A stretch of 64,000 bases of DNA from Natronomonas halophila (GTDB taxonomy: Archaea > Halobacteriota > Halobacteria > Halobacteriales > Haloarculaceae). Position 1 is the first letter of the stretch. The number at the start of each line of letters is the position of its first letter. Location of the stretch: NCBI RefSeq assembly GCF_013391085.1, contig NZ_CP058334.1, positions 2,356,001-2,420,000 on the forward strand, in the 5' to 3' direction. Positions 18,099 through 25,580 of this stretch are shown in pieces. The notes beneath the pieces were generated by a model that ran no database searches, was not told the DNA's origin, and saw only the letters and a program-made list of their open reading frames with translations. Both the position numbers and the translations under genes were made by a program.

Positions 18099-18961
18099 GT
18101 CCCGCCGCTGGCACCCTCGACCGCGACGACCTCACGCCCGAAGAGCAGGTCGCGCTCGAACGCCTCCTGTTCCGTCTCGCCGACGACGAGTTCGTCCACG
18201 GTGAGCGGCTGACCGAGTGGCAGATATTCGCGCCGACGCTCGAGTCCGACCTCTCGCTTGCGAATATCGCACAGGACGAGTTCGGTCACGCACGCCTCTG
18301 GTACGACCTCCTGCAGGAACTCGGATACACGGAAGCGGAGTGCGTATGGGAGCGTCCCCCGGAGGACTGGCGACATAGCGTCCTCGTCGAACGACCGTTC
18401 GACGAAGGGAATTGGGCCGACGTCGTCGTCCGGAGCTACCTCTACGACGTCGCGGAACGCATCCGTCTCGAAGCCCTGGTCGACACGAGTTACGCGCCGC
18501 TGGCAGACCGTGTCGGGAAAGCACTGGACGAGGAGTCGTACCACCGCGAGCATGCGCAGAACTGGCTCGAACGGCTTACCGCCGATTCGGACGCCCACGA
18601 CCGGGTTCAAGCAGCGCTTGATGACCTGTTTGCCCCCGCCCTCACCCTGTTCGTGCCCGGCGAATACGAGGAGACGATTATCGAGGCCGGATTCCGTACC
18701 GCTACGGCCGACGAGATGCGGACGGAATGGCTCGACACCGTCAGCACGTTCCTTACCTCGCTCGACCTCACGGTGCCGGACGCGCCGTCGCCCGGTGTTG
18801 ACGTTTCGGACGCGGACGCGCTCGCAGAACTCGACGCGCACGGTCGCGATGGCAGCCACACGGACGCGTGGGCCGACCTCTACGAGGAGTTCACCGCGAC
18901 GTATCGCGAACTCGACCCGGGTGCGCCGGCCCGACTGCGGTCCGAAGGGGTGACACAATGA
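18095..18961 (+). CDS. paaC: Phenylacetyl-CoA epoxidase structural subunit PaaC
   Basis: 288 residues, ferritin-like partner of PaaA. It keeps Glu62 and His65 in AQDEFGHARLWYD and the paired stretch ALDEESYHREHA. In the family PaaC mainly stabilises PaaA rather than carrying the active diiron site. Four-base overlaps tie it to paaB and to the DUF59 gene after it. Confidence 0.95.
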   Translation: MSPAAGTLDRDDLTPEEQVALERLLFRLADDEFVHGERLTEWQIFAPTLESDLSLANIAQDEFGHARLWYDLLQELGYTEAECVWERPPEDWRHSVLVERPFDEGNWADVVVRSYLYDVAERIRLEALVDTSYAPLADRVGKALDEESYHREHAQNWLERLTADSDAHDRVQAALDDLFAPALTLFVPGEYEETIIEAGFRTATADEMRTEWLDTVSTFLTSLDLTVPDAPSPGVDVSDADALAELDAHGRDGSHTDAWADLYEEFTATYRELDPGAPARLRSEGVTQ

Positions 18962-19371
18962 CAACGAACGCGCCGCTTGATGGCGGGAAAGCCTGCGCAT
19001 ACACGGACTACGAATCCGGCGACGTTCCGGCCGAGTACCCCAAGACTGGTGCGGATGCGACGGGCACGGAAGCCGAGGTCTGGGAGGCGCTCCGCGAGGT
19101 CGAAGACCCGGAGATGCCGGTCAGTATCGTCGATCTCGGCCTCATCTATGACGTGACCGTGGAAGACGAACAGTGCACGGTCGAGATGACGCTCACATAT
19201 ACGGGCTGTCCTGCTCGGGACATCCTCCTGAACGACGTGAAGTGCGCCGCCGAGACGGCGCGGTCGGTTCAGGACGCGGAGGTTCGGCTTCGGTTCACGC
19301 CGGAGTGGACGGTCAACATGGTGACCGAGGCCGGCCGAGACGACCTCCGTGAGTTCGGGTTGAGTGTATGA
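18958..19371 (+). CDS. paaD: PaaD-like DUF59 (MIP18) protein lacking the zinc-ribbon tail
   Basis: 137 residues: DUF59 core EVWEALREVEDPEMPVSIVD and TLTYTGCPARDILLNDVKCA, which matches iron-sulfur or diiron maturation factors. In bacteria PaaD joins this domain to a C-terminal zinc ribbon. Here the protein stops after RFTPEWTVNMVTEAGRDDLR and the ribbon is a separate gene that overlaps by four bases. Probable role is metal assembly for the epoxidase. The N-terminus has an extra 35-residue acidic leader. Confidence 0.9.
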   Translation: MTTNAPLDGGKACAYTDYESGDVPAEYPKTGADATGTEAEVWEALREVEDPEMPVSIVDLGLIYDVTVEDEQCTVEMTLTYTGCPARDILLNDVKCAAETARSVQDAEVRLRFTPEWTVNMVTEAGRDDLREFGLSV

Positions 19372-19532
19372 CTGTCGACCCGAGCACTGCCACGGCGGAC
19401 GATAATGCGACCGTGGAGTGTCCGTACTGTGGGTCGACGGACACGGAGCGAGAGCACCCGAAGGGGCCGTCGCTCTGCCGGTCGATGCACTTCTGTGCCG
19501 ACTGCCAGCAGCCGTTCGAACGGTTCCATTGA
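19368..19532 (+). CDS. Small zinc-ribbon protein, detached C-terminal part of PaaD
   Basis: 54 residues beginning MTVDPSTATADDNATVECPY. It has CPYCGSTDTE, then KGPSLCRSMHFCADCQQPFE, the same zinc-ribbon order as the PaaD C-terminus of bacteria (CPxC ... LCxxxxxCxxCxxPF). ATG overlaps the paaD stop (ATGA) and its TGA overlaps the paaI ATG (TGATG). It is short but sits exactly between two coupled genes and keeps all four-plus cysteines, so it is surely translated. It probably works with the DUF59 protein as two chains. Confidence 0.87.
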   Translation: MTVDPSTATADDNATVECPYCGSTDTEREHPKGPSLCRSMHFCADCQQPFERFH

Positions 19533-19942
19533 TGACCACGAACGACGACGTGGACGCGGCGGTCCGGGACCGCATTGAGAGTGATCCGTATTGCAATCGT
19601 CTCGGGATCGACATCGTGGCGCTCGACCCCGGCGTCGCTCGTGCGGAACTCACACTCGAACAGTCGCACTGTAACTTCCACGGAACGCCACACGGCGGAG
19701 CGATCTACTCCCTCGCGGACGCCGCGTTCGCGGCGGCATCGAACGCCAGTGGTGAGACGGCGCTCGCACTAGAGACGAACATCTCCTATCTGGATACGGT
19801 TGATGTCGGAACGACCATCACGGCTACCGCGGAGCGGGACCACGGCTCCTCGAAAACAGGGACCTACGACGTCCGAGTTGAGGGCGATGGGGAGGCGATT
19901 GCGGTCTTCCGAGGACGCGTCTACCGACCCAACGGGGGGTGA
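19532..19942 (+). CDS. paaI: Hot-dog thioesterase, PaaI type
   Basis: Hydrolyses phenylacetyl-CoA or hydroxylated dead-end CoA esters and so frees CoA. 136 residues with the PaaI hot-dog pattern CNFHGTPHGGAIYSLADAAF and YLDTVDVGTTITATAE. The HGG-containing helix is the active region. Last gene of the coupled run starting at paaA. Confidence 0.92.
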   Translation: MTTNDDVDAAVRDRIESDPYCNRLGIDIVALDPGVARAELTLEQSHCNFHGTPHGGAIYSLADAAFAAASNASGETALALETNISYLDTVDVGTTITATAERDHGSSKTGTYDVRVEGDGEAIAVFRGRVYRPNGG

Positions 19943-20496
19943 CACGGCACCCCCTGCCGACATAAGAACTGGCTTTCCTGATTTCTTGGCTGTTGCGACG
20001 GAATCGCCCCACTCTGCGATAACGGTACGAGCTCGTCATTTCCAGATTGAATAACAGTGTTAGCTTTGTTTGTATTGGCGGTACTCGTGTGGGAGTCGAA
20101 CAGATCACGATCTGGACCGTACCGGGGTTGTCTTTCCTCTCGTCAACCGCTTATTCGAGCAGTGTCCTATGTCGGTTTACACAACGTCTTACGCTTATGT
20201 ATCCATGCGTTTCAGATTGTGAAAATCATATAATAGAACGTTATATGGGTTACGTTGGCGGGTGTTGGTAATGTTACATCGGTCGGAGAAGAATACGAGG
20301 ACGACAAATCCGAACGGCAGAATATCTCGATCACTTACTAGCTATCCGGTACAGAGTGAGTAACCCCATCGCGGACGGTAAACAGCAGCGTCGAATTGTC
20401 AGGAACCGCTTCGAGCCCCGCGCTGCTCGCCAACCATTGGAGGTTCGTAGCGGCCGGCGGGATTTCGGTTCCTGTCCTGCGACGGTGTTCGTGGTC
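19943..20496. other. Spacer between the paa island and the AMP-ligase-like gene
   Basis: No intact gene seen. 20040-20340 is clearly richer in A+T than the coding DNA on both sides. On the minus strand 20338-20496 is open in the same frame as the gene that ends at 20497, so reading through its TGA would add about 52 residues (for example LQWLASSAGLEAVPDNSTLL); this may be chance or the decayed end of that gene. Confidence 0.4.
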
Positions 20497-21192
20497 TCAG
20501 CCCTCGAAGAAGGAGCCGGTTCTCACGTCGCTCTTCTCGCCGCCAACGACGAGGTCGCCGGTCGATTCGGTCCCGAGGACGATAGCTCCGCCGGCGAGAA
20601 TCGGCGCGACGAGTCCGGCGGCGACGACGCCGGGGTCGGTAAACGCCCCATGGACGGCCACCTCGTCGCCGCTTTCGAGTCCGGCCTCGTCGATAACGTC
20701 TTCGGCGGCCGTGAGTATCTCCCCGTGGGTGTACGTCCGTTCGGCGGTCGCTACGAGCGGGTCGCCCGGTTCGACGCGGTCCGGTGGCTGTGTCGGGTTC
20801 TCGCTCCAGACGTCCCGCTCGAAGTAGGCGACCGAGGGGTCTTCGGAGCGACTGCCGTACGCGATGATTTTCGTCCCCGGTTCCGGGTCGTGAGTGTCCA
20901 CCTCGGGTTCGGGGACGACGAGTGCTTTCGGACTTCCCCCGGTCGAATCGAAGCGGACGACGGCACCCAGCAACGCCGCCCCGTAGAAGGTCAATACCGG
21001 CTCGGGAAGGGGGTCGTCGGCGATGCCGACACCGGCGCCGCCGCGGACGCCGTGGTGGCGGAGGAAGTTGCCGACCTTCCACGCGCTCGTACAGAACCGC
21101 CGATAGTCGTAGCTTCGTCCGACGGTCGGGACCCGAAGTGCGGTGGCCGACGAGCGGCGGTCGCGGCCGATGGCGTCGCCGAGTACGTCCAT
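20497..21192 (-). CDS. AMP-binding (acyl-CoA synthetase-like) N-terminal domain protein
   Basis: 231 residues from MDVLGDAIGRDRRSSATALR; further in-frame ATGs lie 9 and 18 bases upstream. It resembles the N-terminal lobe of adenylate-forming enzymes (YDYRRFCTSAWKVGNFLRHH, then GVGIADDPLPEPVLTFYGAA and TYTHGEILTAAEDVIDEAGL), but the ATP loop SGTTGxPK and the C-terminal domain are absent. It is therefore probably not a ligase by itself. Haloarchaea encode such half-size proteins; a truncated ligase is the alternative, supported slightly by the open in-frame extension after the stop. Confidence 0.72.
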   Translation of the reverse strand: MDVLGDAIGRDRRSSATALRVPTVGRSYDYRRFCTSAWKVGNFLRHHGVRGGAGVGIADDPLPEPVLTFYGAALLGAVVRFDSTGGSPKALVVPEPEVDTHDPEPGTKIIAYGSRSEDPSVAYFERDVWSENPTQPPDRVEPGDPLVATAERTYTHGEILTAAEDVIDEAGLESGDEVAVHGAFTDPGVVAAGLVAPILAGGAIVLGTESTGDLVVGGEKSDVRTGSFFEG

Positions 21193-21269
21193 ACGACGCA
21201 TTCGGCCCACCGAGTCAAAAGCGCCTCGCGTCCGGCCGGGTTTTTACCCTCGGCCACACACCGGCATCT

Positions 21270-21575
21270 ATGGACGCCCAAACTCGTGTCGCGGAGTTCG
21301 TCGAAGCCAACGACCTGCAGGCTCCCGCGGCGTACCGCCTTCTCGATACGGTCTCGGAACTCGGTGAAGTTGCCAAGGAAGTCTGTACCTCGACGGACTA
21401 CGGAAGCGACCCCTCCGCTGTCGACGCTCCCGAGGACGAACTCGGCGATGCACTGTTCGCCCTGCTGGCGCTCTGCGAGGAACTGGACGTTGATGCCGAG
21501 GAAGCGCTGGAGACGGCGCTCGGCAAATACGAGAACCGCATCGACGAGAGCGGCGACGCTGGAAGCGGCCAGTAG
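21270..21575 (+). CDS. MazG-like nucleotide pyrophosphohydrolase
   Basis: 101 residues, single MazG-type all-alpha NTP pyrophosphatase domain. The Mg-binding helices show SELGEVAKEV and EDELGDALFALLALCEEL, the ExxE and ExxD pairs. It probably removes non-canonical or excess nucleoside triphosphates in the cytoplasm. The ATG at 21270 fits family length; it is divergent from the AMP-binding gene across a 77-base gap. Confidence 0.87.
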   Translation: MDAQTRVAEFVEANDLQAPAAYRLLDTVSELGEVAKEVCTSTDYGSDPSAVDAPEDELGDALFALLALCEELDVDAEEALETALGKYENRIDESGDAGSGQ

Positions 21576-21747
21576 CGAGCAGGCGGAACGCTTCGGGCTG
21601 GCTCGATGCCCGTTCCTCGGCGGCGGTGCTCCGCACAACGGCCCAGACCTGCCGCCGACTGGTAATTATGTCACGGGCTGTCTGGTCGCGTTATCGCTTA
21701 TAAATAAACGGGAGAAGCATACGTGAGCGCGCCGGACGCGCGCGAAC

Positions 21748-21866
21748 GTTTCACCGCGCGAGCAAAGCGAGCGCGGGACCAAGGCCTGACCGTAGGGAAG
21801 GCCGCCGTGTCTTTTTCATGAACATTTTTGCCGCGAGGGCGCCGCAGGCGCCCGAGCGTGCAAAAA
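21748..21866 (+). repeat. Long intergenic repeat copy A at the 3' end of korB
   Basis: 119 bases nearly identical, in reverse complement, to 25336-25446. A 52-base core (21771-21822) is exact in both. The korB-proximal end is a hairpin with arms GGGCGCC (21837-21843) and GGCGCCC (21847-21853) around GCA, framed by TTTTTGC (21825) and GCAAAAA (to 21866). Transcripts leaving korB meet the CTTTTTGCAC end within a few bases of the stop, so it probably acts as a terminator or 3'-end structure. Confidence 0.85.
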
Positions 21867-21869
21867 GGT

Positions 21870-22739
21870 TCAGTAGAACTCGCGAACCAGGTCCATCGCG
21901 TCGTCAGGCGCGCCGTCCGGAATGTCGGTCATCGGCTCGGTGACGCCTTCGCGTTCCTCGAAGCCGACGGAACTGTCGTCCTGGTAGATGACGCCCTGAT
22001 ACTCCTTGTCGCGGTCCAGGATGAGGTCCTTTGCGGCGTCGTAGTCGGAGGGGTCGTGGTCGAAGTCCTCGTCGCCGACGTCGACGATGGCATCGCGGAA
22101 GTAGTCGTAGGTGTCGACGTCGTTGAACGTGACACACGGCGAGTAGACGTTCACGAAGCCGAAGCCGTCGTGCTCGATGGCCTCCTGAACGATTTCGGCG
22201 TGTCGCTGGGAGTCCGAGGAGAACGACTGGGCGATGAACGTACCGCCGGCAGCCAGCGCCAGTGCAAGCGGGTTGACCGGCTGCTGGTGGGTGCCGTCGG
22301 GGGAGGTCGAGGTCTCGAAGTCCTCACGCGAGGTCGGCGAGAACTGGCCCTTGGTTAGGCCGTAGATGCGGTTGTCCATGACCACGTAGGTCATGTCGAC
22401 GTTCCGGCGGACGGCGTGGACGAAGTGGCCGGCCCCGATGGAGTAACCGTCGCCGTCGCCGCCGGCGACCATCACTTCGAGGTCGGGGTTGGCCATCTTC
22501 ACGCCCGTACCGACCGGCAGCGCGCGACCGTGGACGCCGTGCAGCGCGTAGCTGTGCATGTACGTCCCGATCTTGCCGGAACAGCCGATACCGGCGACCA
22601 CGAACGTGTTGTCGGGGTCGTTGCCGGTGTTGGCCAGGGCTTTCATCATGCCGTTCATCGTGCCGAAGTCACCGCACCCGGGACACCAGGTGGGCTGCTT
22701 GTCGGACTTGAAGTCTGTGAATCGGATATCGGAGCTCAT
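21870..22739 (-). CDS. korB: 2-oxoglutarate:ferredoxin oxidoreductase beta subunit
   Basis: Thiamine-diphosphate subunit of the 2-oxoacid dehydrogenase that replaces the NAD-linked complex in the haloarchaeal citric acid cycle. 289 residues; PTWCPGCGDFGTMNGM begins the domain, GIGCSGKIG and GGDGDGYSIG bind thiamine diphosphate. ATG overlaps the korA stop (ATGA). Pyruvate is a possible substrate, but the korA form supports 2-oxoglutarate. Confidence 0.92.
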   Translation of the reverse strand: MSSDIRFTDFKSDKQPTWCPGCGDFGTMNGMMKALANTGNDPDNTFVVAGIGCSGKIGTYMHSYALHGVHGRALPVGTGVKMANPDLEVMVAGGDGDGYSIGAGHFVHAVRRNVDMTYVVMDNRIYGLTKGQFSPTSREDFETSTSPDGTHQQPVNPLALALAAGGTFIAQSFSSDSQRHAEIVQEAIEHDGFGFVNVYSPCVTFNDVDTYDYFRDAIVDVGDEDFDHDPSDYDAAKDLILDRDKEYQGVIYQDDSSVGFEEREGVTEPMTDIPDGAPDDAMDLVREFY

Positions 22740-24499
22740 GCTTCCACCTCCGTGGTTTCGCCGAGTTCTGCTTTGATGTCTTCGGCGAGTTCGTCCGCGT
22801 TGAAGCGGACGCCGTTGTATTTGTTGATGCGCTTGACGCGACTGAGCGCGTCGTGTTCGACGAGGTCCGCGAACTGCCCGGTCGCGTTACACTCGACGAC
22901 GATGGTCTCGTCGGCGGCCTCGATCTCCTCGCTGAGGTCGGGTCGCGGGAAGATGTACGGCACCGAGAGGAACCGCACGTCGATGTCGTCCTCTTCGAGG
23001 AAGTCGATGGCTTCGAGCATCGGTCCCTCGTTGGACCCCCACGAGATCACGAGCGTGTCGGCGTCTTCGTTGCCGAACTCGCGGTAGTCGAAGTCCTCGC
23101 GTTCGCGGGCGGTCTCGACCTTTCGGTCGCGCTTTTCGACCTGTTTGACCCGCATCTCGGTGTCCTCGGTCCGGCGACCGAGTTCGTCGTGTTCGAGGCC
23201 CGTCGACATGTGGGCACCGTCGGTGGTGCCGGGGAACGAACGCGGCGAGATGCCGTCGTCGGTGAGCGCGTGGGGCTTGAACTGGCCCTTCTCGTTGGTC
23301 CACTCGTCGATGTTGTCCTCGTCGACGACCTTGCCGCGGTCGATTTCGACCGCGTCCATGTCGAACTCGTCGGGTTCGAACGTCTGTTCGGTGACCGCAA
23401 GCGAGAGGTCCGCGGTCAGGTAGACGGGTAGCTGGTATTTCTCGGCGAGGTTGAACGCCTCGACGGTCTTGTGGAAACACTCCGCGATGGTGGTCGGCGC
23501 GAGCACGAACCGCGGCACTTCGCCGTGGCCACCGTAGAGCATGGCGTTGAGGTCGCCCTGCTCCTGCTTGGTCGGCATCCCCGTCGAGGGACCGGAGCGC
23601 ATGACGTTACAGATGACGAGCGGCGTCTCCGAGGTCGCGATTAGCCCGAACGTCTCGGTCATCAGGTCGATACCCGGACCGGACGTGGCGGTCATCGAGC
23701 GTGCGCCGGCGCGGGCGGCACCGAGCGCCATGTTGATGGCCGAGAGTTCGTCTTCGGCCTGTACGACGACGCCGCCGTAGTTCTCGACGCGGCCCTTCAT
23801 GTACTCCATCACGTCCGTCGCGGGCGTGATGGGGTAGCCGGCGTAGAACCGACAGCCGCCGGCGATGGCGCCCATCCCGATGGCCTCGTCGCCGTTCAGT
23901 AGGACGTAGTCGTTGTCCGTGGTTTCAAGGTCGTACGGCGTCGTGAGGTCGAACTCCTCTTCGACGTATTCGGCGCCGAGACGCGCGGCCTTCTTGTTGT
24001 TCTCGACGATGGCCTCGCCTTTGTCGCCGAAGCGCTTTTCGAGCGACTCGTCGAGGTATTCGATATTGAAGCCCGTCACCGCACAGGCCGCACCGAGGGC
24101 GACGATGTTGCGCATAATGGCGCCACCGGCGTCCTCGGCGAGGGCCTTCAGCGGGACGTCGAGGCCCGTGGTCTCGCCGGGGGCCTCGAAGTCCTTCATC
24201 ATCGTCCGCTCGCCGTCGTAGATGATGATGGAGTCTTCGTGGAGCTCGTCGAGGTTCTCGTCGACGGTCCGCTCTGTGAGCGCGATCAGGATATCGAGTC
24301 TATCAACGACACTCTCGACGCGGTCGACCGACGTCCGTACCTTATAGGCGGTGTAGCCGCCTCGGATTCGTGAGGCGAAGTCCTTCGAGGTAAAGACGTG
24401 GCGCCCCGCACGTGAGAGCGCCTGGGCAAAGATCTTCCCGGTTGAGTCGATCCCGTCGCCGGCCTCCCCGCCGACGGCCCAGTTGAGGTCCTCTGGCAT
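22736..24499 (-). CDS. korA: 2-oxoglutarate:ferredoxin oxidoreductase alpha subunit
   Basis: 587 residues with an N-terminal gamma-like domain (NWAVGGEAGDGIDSTGKIFA, residues 4-about 185) fused to the alpha or pyrimidine-binding domain (CRFYAGYPITPATDVMEYMK, then MTATSGPGIDLMTETFGLI). The C-terminal transketolase-like part contains DTLVISWGSNEGPM. Together with KorB it oxidises 2-oxoglutarate to succinyl-CoA and reduces ferredoxin. The ATG at 24499 removes a 36-residue non-conserved extension. Confidence 0.93.
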   Translation of the reverse strand: MPEDLNWAVGGEAGDGIDSTGKIFAQALSRAGRHVFTSKDFASRIRGGYTAYKVRTSVDRVESVVDRLDILIALTERTVDENLDELHEDSIIIYDGERTMMKDFEAPGETTGLDVPLKALAEDAGGAIMRNIVALGAACAVTGFNIEYLDESLEKRFGDKGEAIVENNKKAARLGAEYVEEEFDLTTPYDLETTDNDYVLLNGDEAIGMGAIAGGCRFYAGYPITPATDVMEYMKGRVENYGGVVVQAEDELSAINMALGAARAGARSMTATSGPGIDLMTETFGLIATSETPLVICNVMRSGPSTGMPTKQEQGDLNAMLYGGHGEVPRFVLAPTTIAECFHKTVEAFNLAEKYQLPVYLTADLSLAVTEQTFEPDEFDMDAVEIDRGKVVDEDNIDEWTNEKGQFKPHALTDDGISPRSFPGTTDGAHMSTGLEHDELGRRTEDTEMRVKQVEKRDRKVETAREREDFDYREFGNEDADTLVISWGSNEGPMLEAIDFLEEDDIDVRFLSVPYIFPRPDLSEEIEAADETIVVECNATGQFADLVEHDALSRVKRINKYNGVRFNADELAEDIKAELGETTEVEA

Positions 24500-24684
24500 A
24501 CTACGTTCGGCTTCTGCGCGACGCACGTTAAGCCTTCTGAATATTGCCGCAGTTGAGTGGTTTTCCGGTTTCTCGCCCCGAACGCCGACGTTAACGATTA
24601 ACGGCACGGAACCGACGACCGGTTTATCCTTCGTCCCGAGTACCTTCGAAAACGCCTTCCCTCCGGCGCGGCGCCTAGTCGAGT

Positions 24685-25332
24685 ATGGACCCTATCGAGA
24701 CGACCGTCGCTGCCGTCCGCGATGTCGGCCCCGACGCCGTCGCTATCGACCTCGAAACCCCCGAGGATTTTTCGGCTGAACCCGGCCAGTTCGTCAAGCT
24801 CTCGACCGAAATCGACGGTGAAACCGAAGCCGGCTTCTACACCGTCTCCTCGCCTGACACCGACGAGACCTTCGAGTTCACCATCTCCTACGACCCCGAG
24901 GAAGGCGGCGCCTTCAGTGAATACCTCCTGAGTATCGAGGCCGGCGACGCCGTCACCATCACCGGCCCCTTCGGCAGCGACTACTACGAGGGCGAAGCAC
25001 GCGTCGTCGTCCTCGCTGGCGGGCCCGGCGTCGGCCCCGCCGTCGCCATCGCCGAACGCGCACTCGCCGACGGCAACGAGGCTGCCATCGTCTATCGCGA
25101 CGACAACCCACTCCACGAGGACCGCCTCGCCACCATCGCCGGCACCGGCGCGGACGTCTTCATCCTCAACGAATCCGAGCCGCTCACCGCCGCCGTCGAC
25201 GAGGTGCTCACCAACGACGCAGGCGAACAGGTCTTCATCTACGGCTTCGCCGACTTCCTCGAGGACGCCAACAACGCCATCAGTGCGGCCGGGGGCGACC
25301 CCGACGAGGCGAAGGCTGAGAACTTCGGTTGA
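24685..25332 (+). CDS. Ferredoxin-NADP reductase-like FAD/NAD-binding protein
   Basis: 215 residues of the FNR superfamily. The FAD domain has GQFVKLSTEI and GFYTVSSPDTD, and the nucleotide domain VVLAGGPGVGPAVAIAERAL. There is no iron-sulfur domain, so it likely works with a separate ferredoxin. It diverges from korA, whose product reduces ferredoxin, so ferredoxin-to-NAD(P) transfer is plausible. It could also serve the phenylacetyl-CoA epoxidase, which has no reductase gene in its cluster; that is only a guess. Confidence 0.83.
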   Translation: MDPIETTVAAVRDVGPDAVAIDLETPEDFSAEPGQFVKLSTEIDGETEAGFYTVSSPDTDETFEFTISYDPEEGGAFSEYLLSIEAGDAVTITGPFGSDYYEGEARVVVLAGGPGVGPAVAIAERALADGNEAAIVYRDDNPLHEDRLATIAGTGADVFILNESEPLTAAVDEVLTNDAGEQVFIYGFADFLEDANNAISAAGGDPDEAKAENFG

Positions 25333-25335
25333 AAC

Positions 25336-25446
25336 TTTTTGCACGGGCGCCTGCGGCGCCCGGCAAAAACTTTCATGAAAAAGACACGGCGGCCTTCCCT
25401 ACGGTCAGGCCTTGGTCCCGCGCTCCCTTCGGTCGCGCGGTGAAAC
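25336..25446 (-). repeat. Long intergenic repeat copy B at the 3' end of the FNR-like gene
   Basis: Reverse complement of copy A. The 52-base core is 25372-25423. The gene-proximal end is again TTTTTGC, then GGGCGCC-TGC-GGCGCCC (25345-25361), then GCAAAAA, starting four bases after the TGA. Copies A and B face each other around the korB-korA-FNR block. Confidence 0.85.
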
Positions 25447-25482
25447 CGCTCGGCGCTACGCGCCTCGCGGATGCTTCCCCTA

Positions 25483-25580
25483 TTGCTTGTATAGACAGCC
25501 GAAATTCGTTGCCTGTTGAGAGTGCCGAAACCTCTTGCTTGTGTAGACTGCTGAAACTCGTTGCCTGTGAAGTCTGCTAG
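25483..25580 (+). repeat. Four imperfect 26-bp tandem repeats
   Basis: Units begin at 25483, 25509, 25535 and 25561, each starting TTGC(T/C)TGT and containing GCCGAAA or GCTGAAA near the end. The last unit is cut short and runs into the stop codon of the nitronate monooxygenase-like gene (25577). Spacing is constant with no spacer between units, so this is a tandem array, not a CRISPR. Confidence 0.8.

Noticed and set aside
20356-21726. 456-codon plus-strand open frame over the AMP-binding and MazG genes
   Set aside because: It crosses genes on both strands; the AMP-binding and MazG proteins are recognisable in their own frames.
21748-25446. Composite transposon
   Set aside because: The flanking repeats lack a transposase and target duplication, and the genes between them are core metabolic genes.
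25483-25580. CRISPR array
   Set aside because: Units are contiguous with no spacers, only four are present and there are no cas genes.
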